This document shows, piece after piece, positions 39,223 through 52,171 of a stretch of DNA of 64,000 nucleotides. Both the position numbers and the translations under genes were made by a program. The stretch is from Pyrocephalus nanus (taxonomy: Eukaryota; Chordata; Aves; Passeriformes; Tyrannidae). The stretch covers positions 16,276,027-16,340,026 of the forward strand of contig CM076274.1 in the NCBI GenBank assembly GCA_038380795.1. The letters run 5' to 3'. The notes beneath the pieces were generated by a model that saw only the letters and a program-made list of their open reading frames with translations, ran no database searches and was not told the DNA's origin. Each line of letters begins with the position of its first letter. Position 1 is the first letter of the stretch.

Positions 39223-40369
39223 CTTGGTTTTCAAAGATGTTTTTCTCCAAAATGTTAGTGGGAACCAGAGGGGCAACAACATCAAAGTCAATGTATGTTT
39301 CTTTGTTTTTGCAGTTGTACTTGCCCTGAGGTAACGTTTTGAAATGACTGATTGATAATTCTAAGAGGGGTTATCAGGAAAATACCATAAGGTGGTGTGT
39401 TCCTTTGGAAATAGAAGTACTTTGTGGTTTTAATACTGGATTCATGGAGAGAATTACCTGTACCAGACCTAGGGCCTCAGGTTGTGTCAATTCTGTAGTC
39501 TTAAAGCTGATGGATACTTGCATAGAGGCCAGTCTTTGTGAGTTGCTGATACCTGGAAAAGAGTCTTCTCTGCAATAAATAATTCTGTCTGTACAGTCTG
39601 TTAATACTGTTAGTAAAGCTCCTATGTGTTGCTGTCCAATGCATCCCATCACAAGAGCTTGCTATCAGCATTTCTTAGCTTTCTTTACTTGTCACTCAGT
39701 ATGAAAGATGCATTGTTAGGTATCTGCCCAAGGCTATATTTTTCCTGTGTCAACTAGAATGATTCAGCTGTTTCAGGGAATGAATTTAGTAGAAAATATG
39801 TTTTCTCCTCCTTTAATATATAGATTGAGACAGGCTAGGACCTATATCTTTAAGTAGGCATTAGAGACTTAGCTAAAGTGTTGCTCTGATGGCAGAGAAG
39901 TGCCTTCTCTTGTCTTCTTTAGAAATAAAATTGTTTTGTTAAATTATGAATCTAGTAGGGAAAAGAAAATCAGCACATACTGATCTTTAAACAGACTACA
40001 CAGATCTTGTTCCAGCCCAAGGCACCAGGAGCAGAGGACACAGTTGCCCTGCTTTATGTAATGTGAAATGAGATGTCAGTGGGAGAAAATACTTGGTAAA
40101 ATAGAACATAGTAAAATCACAAGCTGGTGAGAGAGAGAAGAAGTTCCTAGAAACCTGAGAATCATGCAAGTAATAGCTGGATAGAGAAACTAGAACGGAA
40201 TAAGGTAGGAAGCTGAGAATCAGAAGTAGAAAACACAGAGCCTAAGTGTGAATTATGAGGAATTTGATCCCAAACCTCAGGATAATTCACATTGAGTTAT
40301 TTTGGTGCTGGATCAAGGTTCTGGCACTCAGCTGCATCTTGTGTCACACTTCACATCCCCAGTGTAGCA

Positions 40370-40800
40370 ACTTCCATGCTCGGTTACTCCTTGGCCACCT
40401 TTCCCCGGCAGCAGCTTCTGCCAAACGCAGTCTCTTGTGACATCCACGCTCTGGCAGGGAGCTGAGCTGTCACAGCTGAATCCCCATCATCCTGCAAAGC
40501 CAGGCTCCCCTGGTCTCCCATGCTGCTGCCCCTCCTGTGGAGAGTGGAGAGGGCACTGGCCCCGGCAGCTGCAGCATCTTCCCGTCTGTGCTGCCCGGCC
40601 TCCAGAGGCACCGCAGCCGCTGCCACAGCCCAGCTCGGGGGGCTCCAGGGCAGGAGGAGGGAGAAGCCTTTTTGCCTAATTGAGCAGTGCTCGCTGCTGA
40701 GCAGCCTCATCTGCTCTGGGGAAAAGGCTTGGCTGGCAGAAGCCTCCAGCAGGCTGGATTTGGTGTCCCAGGCCACCCCAGACTAGATCTCTTTAGACTT
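40370..40800. other. GC-rich segment with overlapping frames on both strands
   Basis: A clear rise in G+C with roughly ten CpG. Open frames occur at 40384-40776 (minus, 130 codons), 40437-40679 and 40520-40786 (plus). Translations are rich in Ala, Pro, Gln, Ser and Arg, as expected from GC-rich DNA read in any frame, and none matches a known family. It could be a minor CpG island, an enhancer or an exon of a noncoding RNA, and nothing here decides between them. Confidence 0.4.
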
Positions 40801-43552
40801 TATTTCCTGTGCCTTGTGCAAACCTTAGAGTGAAGACAGGATCCTTAATGTCCTCATGGGCTTTTCTCTGGCCCTCAGCACTGTTGTTCCTGAATACTCA
40901 AGCAAAGGAAAGTCAAACTCCAGTTGTGCTGGCCACTTTGGGGACAGCATTTCCTAATTCATGTGTGCTTGACTCTATAACCCTAATGCTCTTGCAACAT
41001 CGAGGTTATCTCTGTGTTCTGAGCCTAGAGCTGTAGTGGGTTCCTATTGATAAATCTCCATAAAAACAGGCAACTAAGTTTATAGAAGTTCCCTTGTGGC
41101 CTGTTTTTATAGTACATATGCTACTTACATAAGGACACTGTTGTCTGAACAAAAAGTTGCATGGTTATCTTGGGTACATAATTAATATGAGTGGAAACTT
41201 ACTGCAGAGTGATGAATAGTTATAGTTCCCTTTGTGCAAATATTTTAAAAATGAATTTCTGTATTTTATCCACAAGAATACTGTGGTAAAAAATTCATCT
41301 AATTCTCAGATTGTGTTATTGCAAATGTGAGCAAACCAGAGATTGGCATCTCGTAGCCAGAATATATTTTAATTTTTTCCCTGTGGCATGGTTAGAACTC
41401 ATAGGCATACACTTAGGTTTGCAAGAGTAAAGTTTTCTTTCATTAGTTATTTTTATTTATTTACATTTCTGGCTAAAGATGTCAGTGTAGATCTATTGAA
41501 ATTAATGCTACTCTGGAGGCAAGCATGGTTCTGAGAAACCAATCAACTATTTTGAAACCAGCAAGCTTCATCTCCAAACTGTGTCTATCTACAAAGCAGT
41601 GGTGTATCATTAATTAAAATTTGATGATATTTCAAACACTACTAGTTGCCACAGAAGCCTAATTCCTTCCCCATAAGCCTGGTGCTGTTAGAGGAGAAAA
41701 GATAAACTTGGAAGCAGACACGCTCCTGGCAATTCCGTAACAAGAGTTTTTTCCCTACTAAAAGAAACAAAGACGGTGGGGCAGGGGAAAGGAGCTGGCA
41801 GGTTTATACAATAAAATAACATTGGATTCAGTTGTGAGAGAGCACTAATGTAGGCCAAGAGCTGCCCAGTCAGCTCACCCAGGGAATGTGGCACTCCAGC
41901 ATTGCTCTCACCTTCTCCTCCCTCCAGCTCGGTCCATCCCTCTCTGCAGCAAAGCCAGTGCTGCACTGCTCTCCTCCTGCTGCACTGAGAAGGCAGATGC
42001 AGTGGATTCCCTTTGGCTACACTCATCATGCTGGACTCTTAAATTCCATACTCCCCTCACAGGTGCATCTGGTGTGTTTTAAGAAGGCCATGCTGAATGT
42101 CACCACCATGGAGATGAAGGCATCATCTTCATAGCTCAGCTGCTGCTAACAGAGCGTGACTTAACAGCACTGCAGAGCTCACTGATCAAAAGGGAATGCT
42201 GGCAAGCCTCATTGTGTATTTAAAAAAGGGGAAAAAAAATCCTTACAGGTCTGTCTTTAGCTAGTTTAGAAATGTGTATTCCAAAGGAGAGGTAAGGAAA
42301 CAGGAGTCTAATGCAATGTTTATTTACGTACTCCAAAGGTTCGTAATAAACATTGATTAGAACTGCTGGAAGAATAAAAGGCATAAAACATTCTTTGTAG
42401 AGGAATAGACTTCCATAAAACACCTTGAATTAATGCCAAGATGTAAAACAGTCTTCATATGTGCATATGCTGCAGTAAGACTTATGGAAATGGCACGAGG
42501 ATAAGCTTTTTTGTGCTGCAGAAGAGGAAAGTGCTGCATGGCCCTTACTTATAGTCTAAATTAGTTTATTAAAAGGTTTCCTTTAGTTTTATTATTTTTA
42601 AATTATACTTTTCAATTGTAAGATAGGTTGTATCACTGAATCTCAGGGTATTTTGCCTGCATTAATGAAGTCTAAAGACAGCCTTCAAATTGTTTTTGTC
42701 TCTTCCAATAGGGATCCTCTCTCTTTGTGTTTGTGTCTGAGAGAGCATAACTGAGTCCTAATTGTTGGGCCCTACTGTAGTACAAATTATTGTCAGCAAC
42801 TTCCATAACAATGCTTTAAAAATCACTCTGAGATAAAAATGTGAATTACCATTTTAGAACTGAAGAAAGTGAATTACCTTTATACCAGATATTTGTGAAT
42901 CAGATGAGGAAAAGCATAAAGCTTACAGCAATGAGTAGACTTTTATCATGCAGAAATTGATGCTGACTGAGACATTAGTTAAGAGATGCACTGATGACAG
43001 AAATTTGGGAAACCACTTTGTTGCTTGAGGCAAACATGTACTTAAAATCAGAATGTGTCTTTTGGCTAACCAGGTAAAATTAAAAATTGTTGAAAGCTAT
43101 TGAGACTTTTCCCTAAGTGTTAGTTATGTGCAGTAGAATTAAGTGAATAACCTTAATACACTCTTAAGGAAGATTATAAATTATAGACCCTCACACTGGA
43201 TTTGATTCTGTGTGAAAGACACAATGAGGCATTTTTTAATATTTTTAATCTTTGTGAATAAAGATTGTTATTTATCAGTCAAATGTCAAACAAATATCAA
43301 AGTTATTAAAGCTCTATTTCTAAGTTTGCTTTTCATAAAAAATCAACAGCTGAGAAATATCAAACTGTGAGACTCTGTATTTCAGTTCATTTGTAGATAC
43401 AATTTCTTGTATGATTTTTAGAGTGGATATCACAGACTGCCTAGAATAAAGAATCCCTAAGTTTGTGCTCTTTTCTTGAGATCACAAAGTGACTGGTGGT
43501 GGTGTGGATCTGGGATAAAGGCTCTGATGTGCTGCCTTGCTTTTCTCTCCAG
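40801..43552. other. Noncoding sequence, no gene recognised
   Basis: Mostly AT-rich. The frames around 41688-42134 lie in a slightly GC-richer stretch on both strands and have no recognisable domain. Confidence 0.5.
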
Positions 43553-43675
43553 TGAAGGGAAAACTGTTAAGGATCCCATTCCCTGAGCCACATTCATGGC
43601 CTTGTAAGGAAGAGGAGTGAGGAACTCAACAGCCTGAACATATTAGAGATGCAAAGAAAATTAAACATGTCAGAG
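43553..43675 (+). other. Candidate noncoding exon A
   Basis: Preceded by the acceptor CCTTGCTTTTCTCTCCAG and followed by the donor GTCAGAG|GTAAGG, both close to consensus. The 123-base segment has stops in all three plus-strand frames, so if it is transcribed it belongs to a long noncoding RNA or an untranslated region. A second segment with equally good sites starts 1.3 kb downstream on the same strand. Confidence 0.3.
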
Positions 43676-44399
43676 GTAAGGGCATAATTATCTTGTGGGG
43701 GAGTCATTACGAGAAAGAAATCTATGATTTTTGGGAAATGACAGCCCAGAAAAAATGCCAGGTTCTGCAAGTGAACAGATTTATCTTGTTCCCAGTGATA
43801 GGTGCATCCCTTATGGATGGTGGTGCATTTCCCTAATACTGCATACTGATGCATGCTCACAGTAAAAGTAAGAAGCTCATCTAATTTTAAACAGCTGAGA
43901 TGTACACAGGAGAGTAACAATGCCTTCTATTTTTGGAACCTAAGCTAGAAATAATATTATGATAAATGAACCTTAATATTATTGATAATCAATAATGCTT
44001 TGAGCAGCATGGCTCAGAAATGATCAGACCACTTATTTTGAATTAGATGTAATATGAACAATATCATGAACGAAGGAGGAAAATGTAATTAGCCCGAGAT
44101 ATTGTTCGTTTGTCACACTTTTAAAATGGAATTTTTGCAGAATTACTTGGGTTTCTCTAATGTGTGCTTTGAAGTCTATTATTTTGCTTGAGAAAATAGT
44201 CCTCCTGGGTAGCTCACTTACAGGAGACAAACTTTAGAGGGCTGTCTGTGCCAGTATAAGTCAGACACGAGGTATACATTGATTAGATGCCTTTCAGGAG
44301 CTGTCCTTGCCCCAAGCAGCCTGTATGTGGCTGATGCAATGAATTCCACCCCAGCCATCTGAGTTAAACTCCAAAGAGGTGTAAGAAACACAAGCACAG

Positions 44400-44999
44400 T
44401 TACTCTGTGGCTGTGTAGCTCATTCCAGCAGCCCCCAAAAGGTAATCCACTGCAGCACCATCTGCAGTGCCAGCCACACGTGGCTGATACAGGGATCTAT
44501 CCACACCTGGGGCTTTATTGTCAGCTGGCAGAGCTATTTGCACATGGAGAACAGGCTTCCATGGTGCTTCTCCTAGAGCAAATACATGTCCCTTGATTAA
44601 AGATTCAAGCCATAAAGGTAGGCATGAGGAGCATGGGGGAGCTTTGGAGGGCTGGAATGCTCCTTGGATATTGAGTTGAGGGCTGTTCTCTCCTCTGTCT
44701 TGAAAATCAGAAGGAAAATATAAATAACCTCTTTCTTGTGATAATTGGGCACTGAAGGGCTGAATCTTGCATGATGGAATTACGGTGTTGTAACACTGGG
44801 AGCTGTGATGATTTGGTGTTTGGAACTGCCCAAGGTTAAGAGAAATTATGAAGTTCCAAGGGATTCCAAAGCTCAGAGTCCTGCAGCTATGCAGAGGCAA
44901 GCCCTGAGAACAAGCAATACACTTGATTATGTTACATAGTGCTGCATTTGAGAACTGACTTAATTCCAGGTGTGTTTTTTCTTGCCTCCAGAATCTTCA
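44400..44999 (-). other. Longest open frame in the window (198 codons), unidentified
   Basis: The minus strand is open from 44996 down to the stop codon at 44400-44402, bounded by an upstream in-frame TGA at 44997-44999. There is no ATG until close to the C-terminal end (the frame ends GMSYTATE), so it cannot start translation by itself and could at most be an internal exon or a relic. The translation has ordinary composition with no obvious low-complexity bias. No transmembrane segment, zinc finger or other motif was recognised. It lies between the two plus-strand exon-like segments. It may be a remnant of an old insertion or a chance frame; for this GC content such a length is uncommon but possible. 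Confidence 0.25.
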
Positions 45000-45061
45000 C
45001 GGACAGTTGATCTTTTTTGACTTCTTATGGAGGAGAATAGCCTCTGGATTCAGCTGGACAG
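44992..45061 (+). other. Candidate exon B
   Basis: The acceptor TTTTTTCTTGCCTCCAG and the donor TGGACAG|GTAAGC are both strong. The 70-base segment is open only in its first frame (NLHGQLIFFDFLWRRIASG...). Together with candidate exon A at 43553-43675 it suggests a spliced plus-strand transcript, more likely a long noncoding RNA than a coding one because exon A has no open frame. No conserved protein was recognised. Confidence 0.3.
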
Positions 45062-46214
45062 GTAAGCTGATGACATTTTAAAGGAACTCCGTATTTCAAA
45101 ACCTGGAGTCTTTTTAAAAACAAAAGAAAACAAAACAAAAAAAACCCAAAGCCAAACATAGTAGCAGCAACTTGTTTGCTAAAAATATGAGCTCCCAGCA
45201 AATGAACTTTTCAAATAAGAGCACTCTTTCTTTGTGTTTTCAGAGCAGAGCTGGACTAATGAGGTGTGGATAGTAGGGGGGCCGTAGTTTATGAATGGAT
45301 GTCCCTTCCATAAGCCATGTAAAGTTTGGATATATTTTGGTAGCTTCCCACAACTCATCCAGACAAATCTGTGACCCAGTTTTGCAGTCTCTGATTGACT
45401 GAGGCCAACAGCAGTTTCTCAAAAGAAGACTGGAGCATAAAACTTTTTAATACAAAGCCAAGTCTTAACTGTCTCAAAAGGGGTGGATTTCAGTATTTCA
45501 AAGTGAAAAACTGAATGTTTCCAGCAGGGTGGTTGTGCAATGAAATGGCATTCAAGGAATGAAAAAGGTTGTCAGATTCTGGCTGGTGCTCAGTGGTGCA
45601 TGTTTATTGAAGCTGTGTGTATCTCATAGGAAACGTTGAGATATCTGTTAGTACCATTCTGCCATTACTGTAAAAAAAGCAATGGCTAAAAATGTCTTAT
45701 TGACATTTCATTTTCAAGGAAAAAAATAGAGACAGACAGTGTGTGGGTGTTTGCACATGTGAGAGATGGATCACTTGGATGATTTGAAGTTCATATAATT
45801 TCTAAAGAAGGATTATTCAGTCCATGGCCTGTGGCCACTGCTGGACCATAAGACATGCAAATGCCATTCACACAGTAATTACACTCAGCTAACTGCTGAC
45901 TATCCTAGCTCATTTGTAAGTTGTAAATCCAGTGATTGTGCTAACTGAGAACTATAAATTAGTGTTGTCTTTAATTCACTTGTCTGAAGTACCAAGGGTA
46001 TGAACAGCCTCACCTCCTCGGCTAGTAAGTGTAGCAAAAGATGTCAGATGAAGAGCCAGGAACAAATCTAAAGATTTTTTTATATTGATTAATCCACAGA
46101 AGCTCTACCAGGCTGTGGTGGTACATTTCCAAAGTGGAAATTTGCTTGTTTTTATCCTGGTGTGAGAGGTGAAACTCCCAGTAACGAGGTGGTTGAGCTC
46201 TGTGTTACCAGAAG
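45062..46214. other. Noncoding sequence
   Basis: Contains an A/AAAC-rich tract (about 45113-45150) and, in an otherwise unique stretch, a perfect POU octamer ATGCAAAT at 45855-45862. No gene recognised. Confidence 0.45.
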
Positions 46215-46307
46215 TCATAGAATCAAAGAGTGGCTGGGGTTGGAAGGGACCTTAAAGATCATTTTATTCCAGCCCTCTGCCATGGGGGGCACCTTCCACT
46301 AGACTAA
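46215..46307 (-). mobile_element. CR1 LINE 3'-end fragment
   Basis: The plus strand shows TCATAGAATCAAAGAG, then TTGGAAGGGACCTTAAAGAT and ACCTTCCACTAGACTA, in the order of a reverse-complemented bird CR1 3' end. The element is 5'-truncated and moderately diverged. It is inactive. Confidence 0.9.
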
Positions 46308-46951
46308 GTCTAAATTCTATTCTTTGTGACTGAAACATGGGTCAGCACAAAGGAACTGAAAAAACGTCTTTTCCACATACATCCTGGGCCAATGCAGTGA
46401 TCTCTTTTAAAGTCAGAAATAAACCAAATTTGCAATGCTTAAAAATGTCACACTGAAACAGTTCTGTTGTGCATGAGAGTTTGCTGTAGTTGTCTGAGTC
46501 CTACAGACAGTACTTTTTTACCATTCAGGAAATCCTCTTCTATTAATATACTAAACAGAGAAATGAGAAGCGCCTCATTTATACAATGGTTTTAGAATAA
46601 TTTTCAAGGAATCTTCCTAAATAAAGCTCATAAACTGTCACTACCTCTTCCAAAGCAGAGTTGCTCTATATTTATATCCTCATAAATGAGAACAGACTCT
46701 GATATAGTGAATCTGTGTCACTGAAAAGCTGAGGAATTGGCAGGATGTTTTTGCTGACTCAGGCCCCTTGTCCAATTGTTTGCTGTCCCTATGCAAAGCA
46801 TGAAGTACTAGAGCTCAAGACTGTGCTGTTTCCTAAACTATCTGTCAAACTGAAAAAAAACTGTCTAAAGTTTCTTGACTTTGTGTATGTGGGTGTAATA
46901 CATAGATCTCCAAACAGGATACTGTTCCTTTTGCTGCTCTGGGTGTCTGGA

Positions 46952-47002
46952 GATATATGTATGTATATATATATATATAAATATATATATATATAAATAT
47001 AC
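46952..47002. repeat. TA/TG microsatellite, interrupted
   Basis: TATG units followed by two TA runs separated by AAA. Frames across it read poly-(Ile-Tyr) and are artefacts. Confidence 0.95.
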
Positions 47003-50000
47003 ACCACTCTTCAGGTCTGCACAGCATTACAACCACCACCTTCAGCTGGTTCAACCTGGCAATCAGAAGCATCACAGCATTACAATCTACACCTCCTTTA
47101 CAGAAATTATCTTTTTCCTGTGTTCTCATTTTTCTCCTTGTATAGATTGCTGTAGTAGCATTTCCTACCCTCAGTGGAATTTTCATGAGAATAAGCTCAA
47201 TTTTTATCTTAGCTGTGCAAGGAATTTTACTGGGTATCCTCCTGTTTTCTATTTCTGGACCAACAGTGCTTTAAGCTACTTAGCTAAATGCTAGGTCTTG
47301 TGGCAGTGTTTGGTAGGGATGAAAGTGATGTTTCCTCTTTTGTAGTACGGTATCTAGTCTACAATTTTGCAAGTTTCAGGTGTTTTGCTACAGCAAGAGT
47401 GAAAGAAAAATAAACATCGTGGGGAAAGGAGTGGTGGTGGGAAAAAAGGAAATGTGAAATCAAATAACTTGTAACATGTTAATCAAAATATACCTGATTT
47501 GAACAAAAATAGCCTTATAATGATTTTATTGCACTGTTAAAATCACTCTGTTTAATAGATTGTTATGCAGACTGAGAAAAGATGGTTTTGTTTTTGGATG
47601 TATTTCTTTATTTCTGCAAAGAAAAAGAATTTTATTCATTGTAATATTCTGAATGCTTAGAAATCAATATCTAGTTATTCACTTACTTCACATTCATTAA
47701 GAACAAAACAAAAATACAACAAATTTTTCTAACTAAAGAAGTTTTGACAGTCCTCAGGCATATAAACTTGTATAAATATCTAGAGAATATAAAATGGCCT
47801 CTAAGATTATTCACAGTGCACTCTGCTGTGTGAGGCGAGTATTTAAATGTTGCTTTTTGTAATCTAATCCAAATGATTGTGAAAAACCCCGAATTTGAAC
47901 CAACATAAGTCCAGGCAACTGACTGAATTCATCAGTTAAACTCAGTAGTTTCATCTCAGATATGCACCTCTACTGAGTGTTCCTTTGAATTTAGATATTA
48001 CTGATAATTAGGCCATTTTTCTATTTGAAATAGGTGGACAAGGGATCTTAAAATCTGTAGTACAAGAATGAAGTCAGAATTACACTTTTCATGTACATTT
48101 TTCTGTGTGGCTTCTCTGCATGTTCTCGGGTAAATTATATGCCAGCTTTTGGCAGAAACAGCTTTACTGTTCTCTTCTCAGCTAATCTCATCATGCTTTT
48201 TTATTTTCTCCTCCTTGCTTTAAATCTTATCCTACATGCAAGTGGAGAATTGCATGGATAACTTAATTATGATTTTTGTTTCTATGTTTTAAAGGAGTAT
48301 TTACAAGGTAGGATACATCAGCAGAGGCATGAAAGCCAGTATCTTTACAAAGTTATATACTGGTAGTGTGATTTTCTCAGTATCCCTGATGTTATAATTT
48401 TAAGGTATTATTGACATATTGTCAGCCTGATTCAGATGCTGTTGAGTTTGATTGCAAATACATCAAATAAACTTACCTGCTATGTGTGATGGATCTTGAC
48501 TTTCATTTACTCTGGAATGACTTGACTTAATTTCTTTACAGACTTGGAACTAAGATCAGTATAAATACAGATATTTATTTGTTGATCATCCTTACTTCTA
48601 CTGCTCCATTTACTATCATCTAACCAGCACCCAAAAGTATGTTTAGTTCTTTGGGCAGATTTTTTTATTGTCTTTAATACACCTTGTGGAGTCTTTCACA
48701 TCTGTGAGCTTTCTCATCTGAAATTCATTATGCTAACATACTTCTTTTTTTTTTTTTCCTGGCAATTCGTAATATATAAAACATGTATGTAAATTTAATC
48801 CCAGATTATTTATAGTTACAGTATGAACCACCTCTTTCTCCAATCTAGAATATTCCCAATTTCCCACTCTCAACATTTGTATCATTTCATGGGACAATCT
48901 GCTCTAGCAGGTTATGGTCAAAGCTGCTGGTCAACATCAGGTCAAAAATATACATCACGAGAAGCTGATAGTGTTATAATATTAGGTAGCTGTACACTGT
49001 GTGGCCACTTTTTAATTTTCACACATTAGAGCTGTGTAAAAGATGTTAAACTGAATGTTTTAGGCCATATCCCTCCCTTTTGCACGTGAGCGATTTTGTT
49101 CTCACAGTTTGCCATGTGCAATGTGATATTTCAGCTCTGTGTTTATCTCCAGAATTAATACCAGGTAAATTTGTTCCCTTGATGGCAGATGGTTAGCTAG
49201 CATACATGCTTTTTCATTATAATTAGTTCCTTCTCACAAAATTGGTTTTCTCCTACTCTTGATCTATTTTTTCTTTTGATATTAGTATGAAGATCCTGTA
49301 ACATTGTTCTGTCCAGCAAAGTGTTTTGCTTTTCTTTGCTGTGTACCAGGATACATCCACATATGAAAAGAGAAAATTACTTTCTTTTTTCCTGTTGTAC
49401 ATTTTATGCTTCTGAATTACTTAAATATGTGCTAAAATGAGATTTCTGTGCTGTGTCTTATTTGCACTGAGGAAAGTTGAAATATATTTGTGGTGTAAGG
49501 AACCTGTGCTAAACTATACTGAGAGCCAGCAGTGAGTGGAGGCAAAATGTTGTGTGTGAGTAGCATCAATCTTGAGTGGCAGAGGTGCCACTGCTCTGGG
49601 CTGTGGTTTAAACCACCTTTTGGTCTGGCTGTAGTTTAAAGCCATCCCTTACTGGCATGGGCTGATTTTTTCAATTGATTATGAAACTGGATTTTCAGGC
49701 AGAATTGATGTTGGACCTCAACAGAATCTTCTGGGGGAAACATATCTGAGCAAGTATTATGTATGCATAAGCATCAAATTTAATCTATGCAGGATGGGGG
49801 TTTTGCAATGGAACTTCGCTCCAGCTGAAGTCATACCATTAATCCTTGGACAGAACCAGTCCCTTCCCTTTGATGAAACTCTTTTTAGCTGCAGGGTCTA
49901 ACATGTCCTGGATCTGTGTGGGGAGGTGGGCAGGCAGCCAGCTGCTGCCTTTGAGAGTCCACTGAGACCACAGCAGAGCAGAACTTCTGATGTAATGTAA

Positions 50001-50168
50001 ACAGATAAAGTTAACAAAAAATTATGACTGATGTTTGGTGTTTATTCATTCATGATTTAATATAATCAGATATATGCTACGGTAATTAAATCAGATTGCA
50101 TCCCTAAAGAGAAATATTGATAGGGCAGAGGATTTGGTATGTTTTCCAAACACTTTTTTTCATTTCAG

Positions 50169-50304
50169 AATGAAACCTATGTGATTTTTTGGAGAAAAAT
50201 CGACTTCAAGTTAGACATAAATTGTTTGGGTTTTTTATCTTGACTATATTTCTGGAGAGTTTCACTGTACAGGGAATATGATGATTATTTTTGGATATTT
50301 ACAG
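50169..50304 (+). other. Exon-like segment (weak candidate)
   Basis: Acceptor ACACTTTTTTTCATTTCAG and donor ATTTACAG|GTAAGT are both near consensus around a 136-base segment. All three frames contain stops. It could be a further noncoding exon of the transcript suggested at 43.5-45.1 kb, or a chance pseudo-exon. Confidence 0.18.
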
Positions 50305-52171
50305 GTAAGTTATATTGATATTTAGTGACTTCCATGGAGCACAATTTGGTCTTTGTTCATCTATGATCTGCAAATGGTTGGAAATGTAACTTTTCATGAA
50401 CAGAAATTTCAGATGTATCTTATTCATATCCATAAATGAAGATAGAACAAGCAAAAGATTAGCTTGTTTCAGAAGCTGGACTTTATGTACTACTTTATCA
50501 TGTTCTATCACAAAGAAAAGCATTTATATCTAATGTCTTGCCATCAGTAACCTCTTGTCATCATGGACACAGGAAAGATTGAGAATCCTGGGGTTCAGGA
50601 ATATTCATCAGTCTAAAAGACAATCTGACTAGGTCTTGTTATGCATCTTTCTGAGTGAAGCTGACCTCTACCAGGAAAATGTGGGTTTTTTTCTTATTTT
50701 TTCTTGCTGAAACCGTAAGAATTTTAAGTATAGCCACAAATGTTTGGCCTGATATTTAGAAAGAAACAAGGAGGATTTGTGGGTCAGTCATCTACAAAGT
50801 TGGCACATTACTTTTCTCTGGGTTTCAAGTGAACAGGATGGACATTCTTCCTGGCCTCCTGGAGAATACAAGTCCTCCAGGCCCTGGCATATGCAATTGC
50901 AATTGGGGTCTGAGACTTTATGGGAAGAGATTTCTATTGGCATTCTTCTGCATTCAACTGCATTCAATGGAATCATACCTATGAAATGAGGAAGTTTTGT
51001 TCTTCCCTTGAAGTATTTGTAAAGCAGGAACTGAAGAATATTATCCTTAAGAGCAGCAAGAATAAAATTCTGTGACTTTTTAAATGAATAGGCTTATTGC
51101 TTATGCAATTTAGTAGTAAACCAGAGCTCTGTATCCATGTCACTGTAATCCGGTTTTCTCTCCACACCTCAGAAGTCTGATTTTATTTGGATTTTATTAA
51201 ATGCTCTTAAAATACCTTGCTTCCTTCCAGCTAAATCAAATACTGGTTGATCCCAATCCTCCACTTAATCTTAATTTAAATTTAACATGTCTTTTTGGTC
51301 CCAGTTGGGTTAAAGTTTCTCTTCTGTAGCTCAACCTTTGCTATTCTAGTGTCTTTATATTGCAGATTGCTGCTTTTTTTGTTATGTGATGCTCTCAATC
51401 TAAGATCTAGTGGACTCATAAAAATATAATTCAATACACTCATATGCTGGTGATAAGTTTGCAGACAATATCTTCTTTTACCATCTTTGTATGAAAAGAA
51501 TTATTAAAGTGGTGAGATTATGGTGAGATTTTTGCATTCTCCTGCATAGAATTTACTATAGAACTGGGATATCTTTTGGAAAAAGGCATAGGTGATAACA
51601 CTTAGTATTCACATTCTTAATATTCCTTGGGACCAAAGTCTTGGCTGTGATGAAGTCAACGGTAAAGCTGCTGTTATTTGGATCTGAACTTGATGTGATG
51701 ACTGAGTGCAAAGGAAGCACCTGGCACTGACAGTGAGGGATGGAATTAACTGATAAACTTAGAAGAAAAAAGAAGATTTTGTGTAGTTTTTGAAGAAACA
51801 ATAAGAGCTTTGCCTCTAACAGTGAATGAAGTGTCCTAGACTAGAAGGACAAGAGAAAGCTATTAGTATGAACACTTAGAGAAAATTTTGAAATTCATGT
51901 TTGTGTATACTCTGTAGAGGAAGGTCTGAAGAATTAGGCTATTTTTATTGGCTGGATGTTAAGACTGAATTCTGATTTATTCTCTGTCTCCATGAATTTT
52001 CAAAATAAGCATTCATGTTGATTTTAAAAATAAATTGGATTTCCAAATTATAAGCGCTTATTAGAAGACTAGGAGTTTCAGTGAATTCAACTGTGTGGAC
52101 CTATTATAGACTTCTAGCATAGCATACATAAGATTACATACACTGGTTGGATTCTATTGCCAATTGATGGT

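Larger units (their letters stand above)
36271..40369. other. Noncoding sequence, no gene recognised
   Basis: About 36410-36830 is moderately GC-rich with a few CpG. The rest is AT-rich. A 10-bp inverted repeat lies at 38131-38174 and a CT-rich tract at 39197-39222. Frames such as 37922-38239 (105 codons, plus) have no recognisable domain. Confidence 0.5.
46308..52171. other. AT-rich noncoding sequence, no gene recognised
   Basis: Contains the TA microsatellite at 46952-47002 and, right after it, a 13-base direct repeat (CACAGCATTACAA at 47020-47032 and 47073-47085). An exon-like segment at 50169-50304 is listed separately. Other frames are short and unremarkable. Confidence 0.55.

Noticed and set aside
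39304..39334. Acceptor TTTTTGCAG followed 16 bases later by a GTAACG donor
   Set aside because: Too short and too weak a donor to support even a microexon without transcript data.
46789..47186. Minus-strand frames with Ile-Tyr repeats
   Set aside because: They are translations of the TA microsatellite at 46952-47002.
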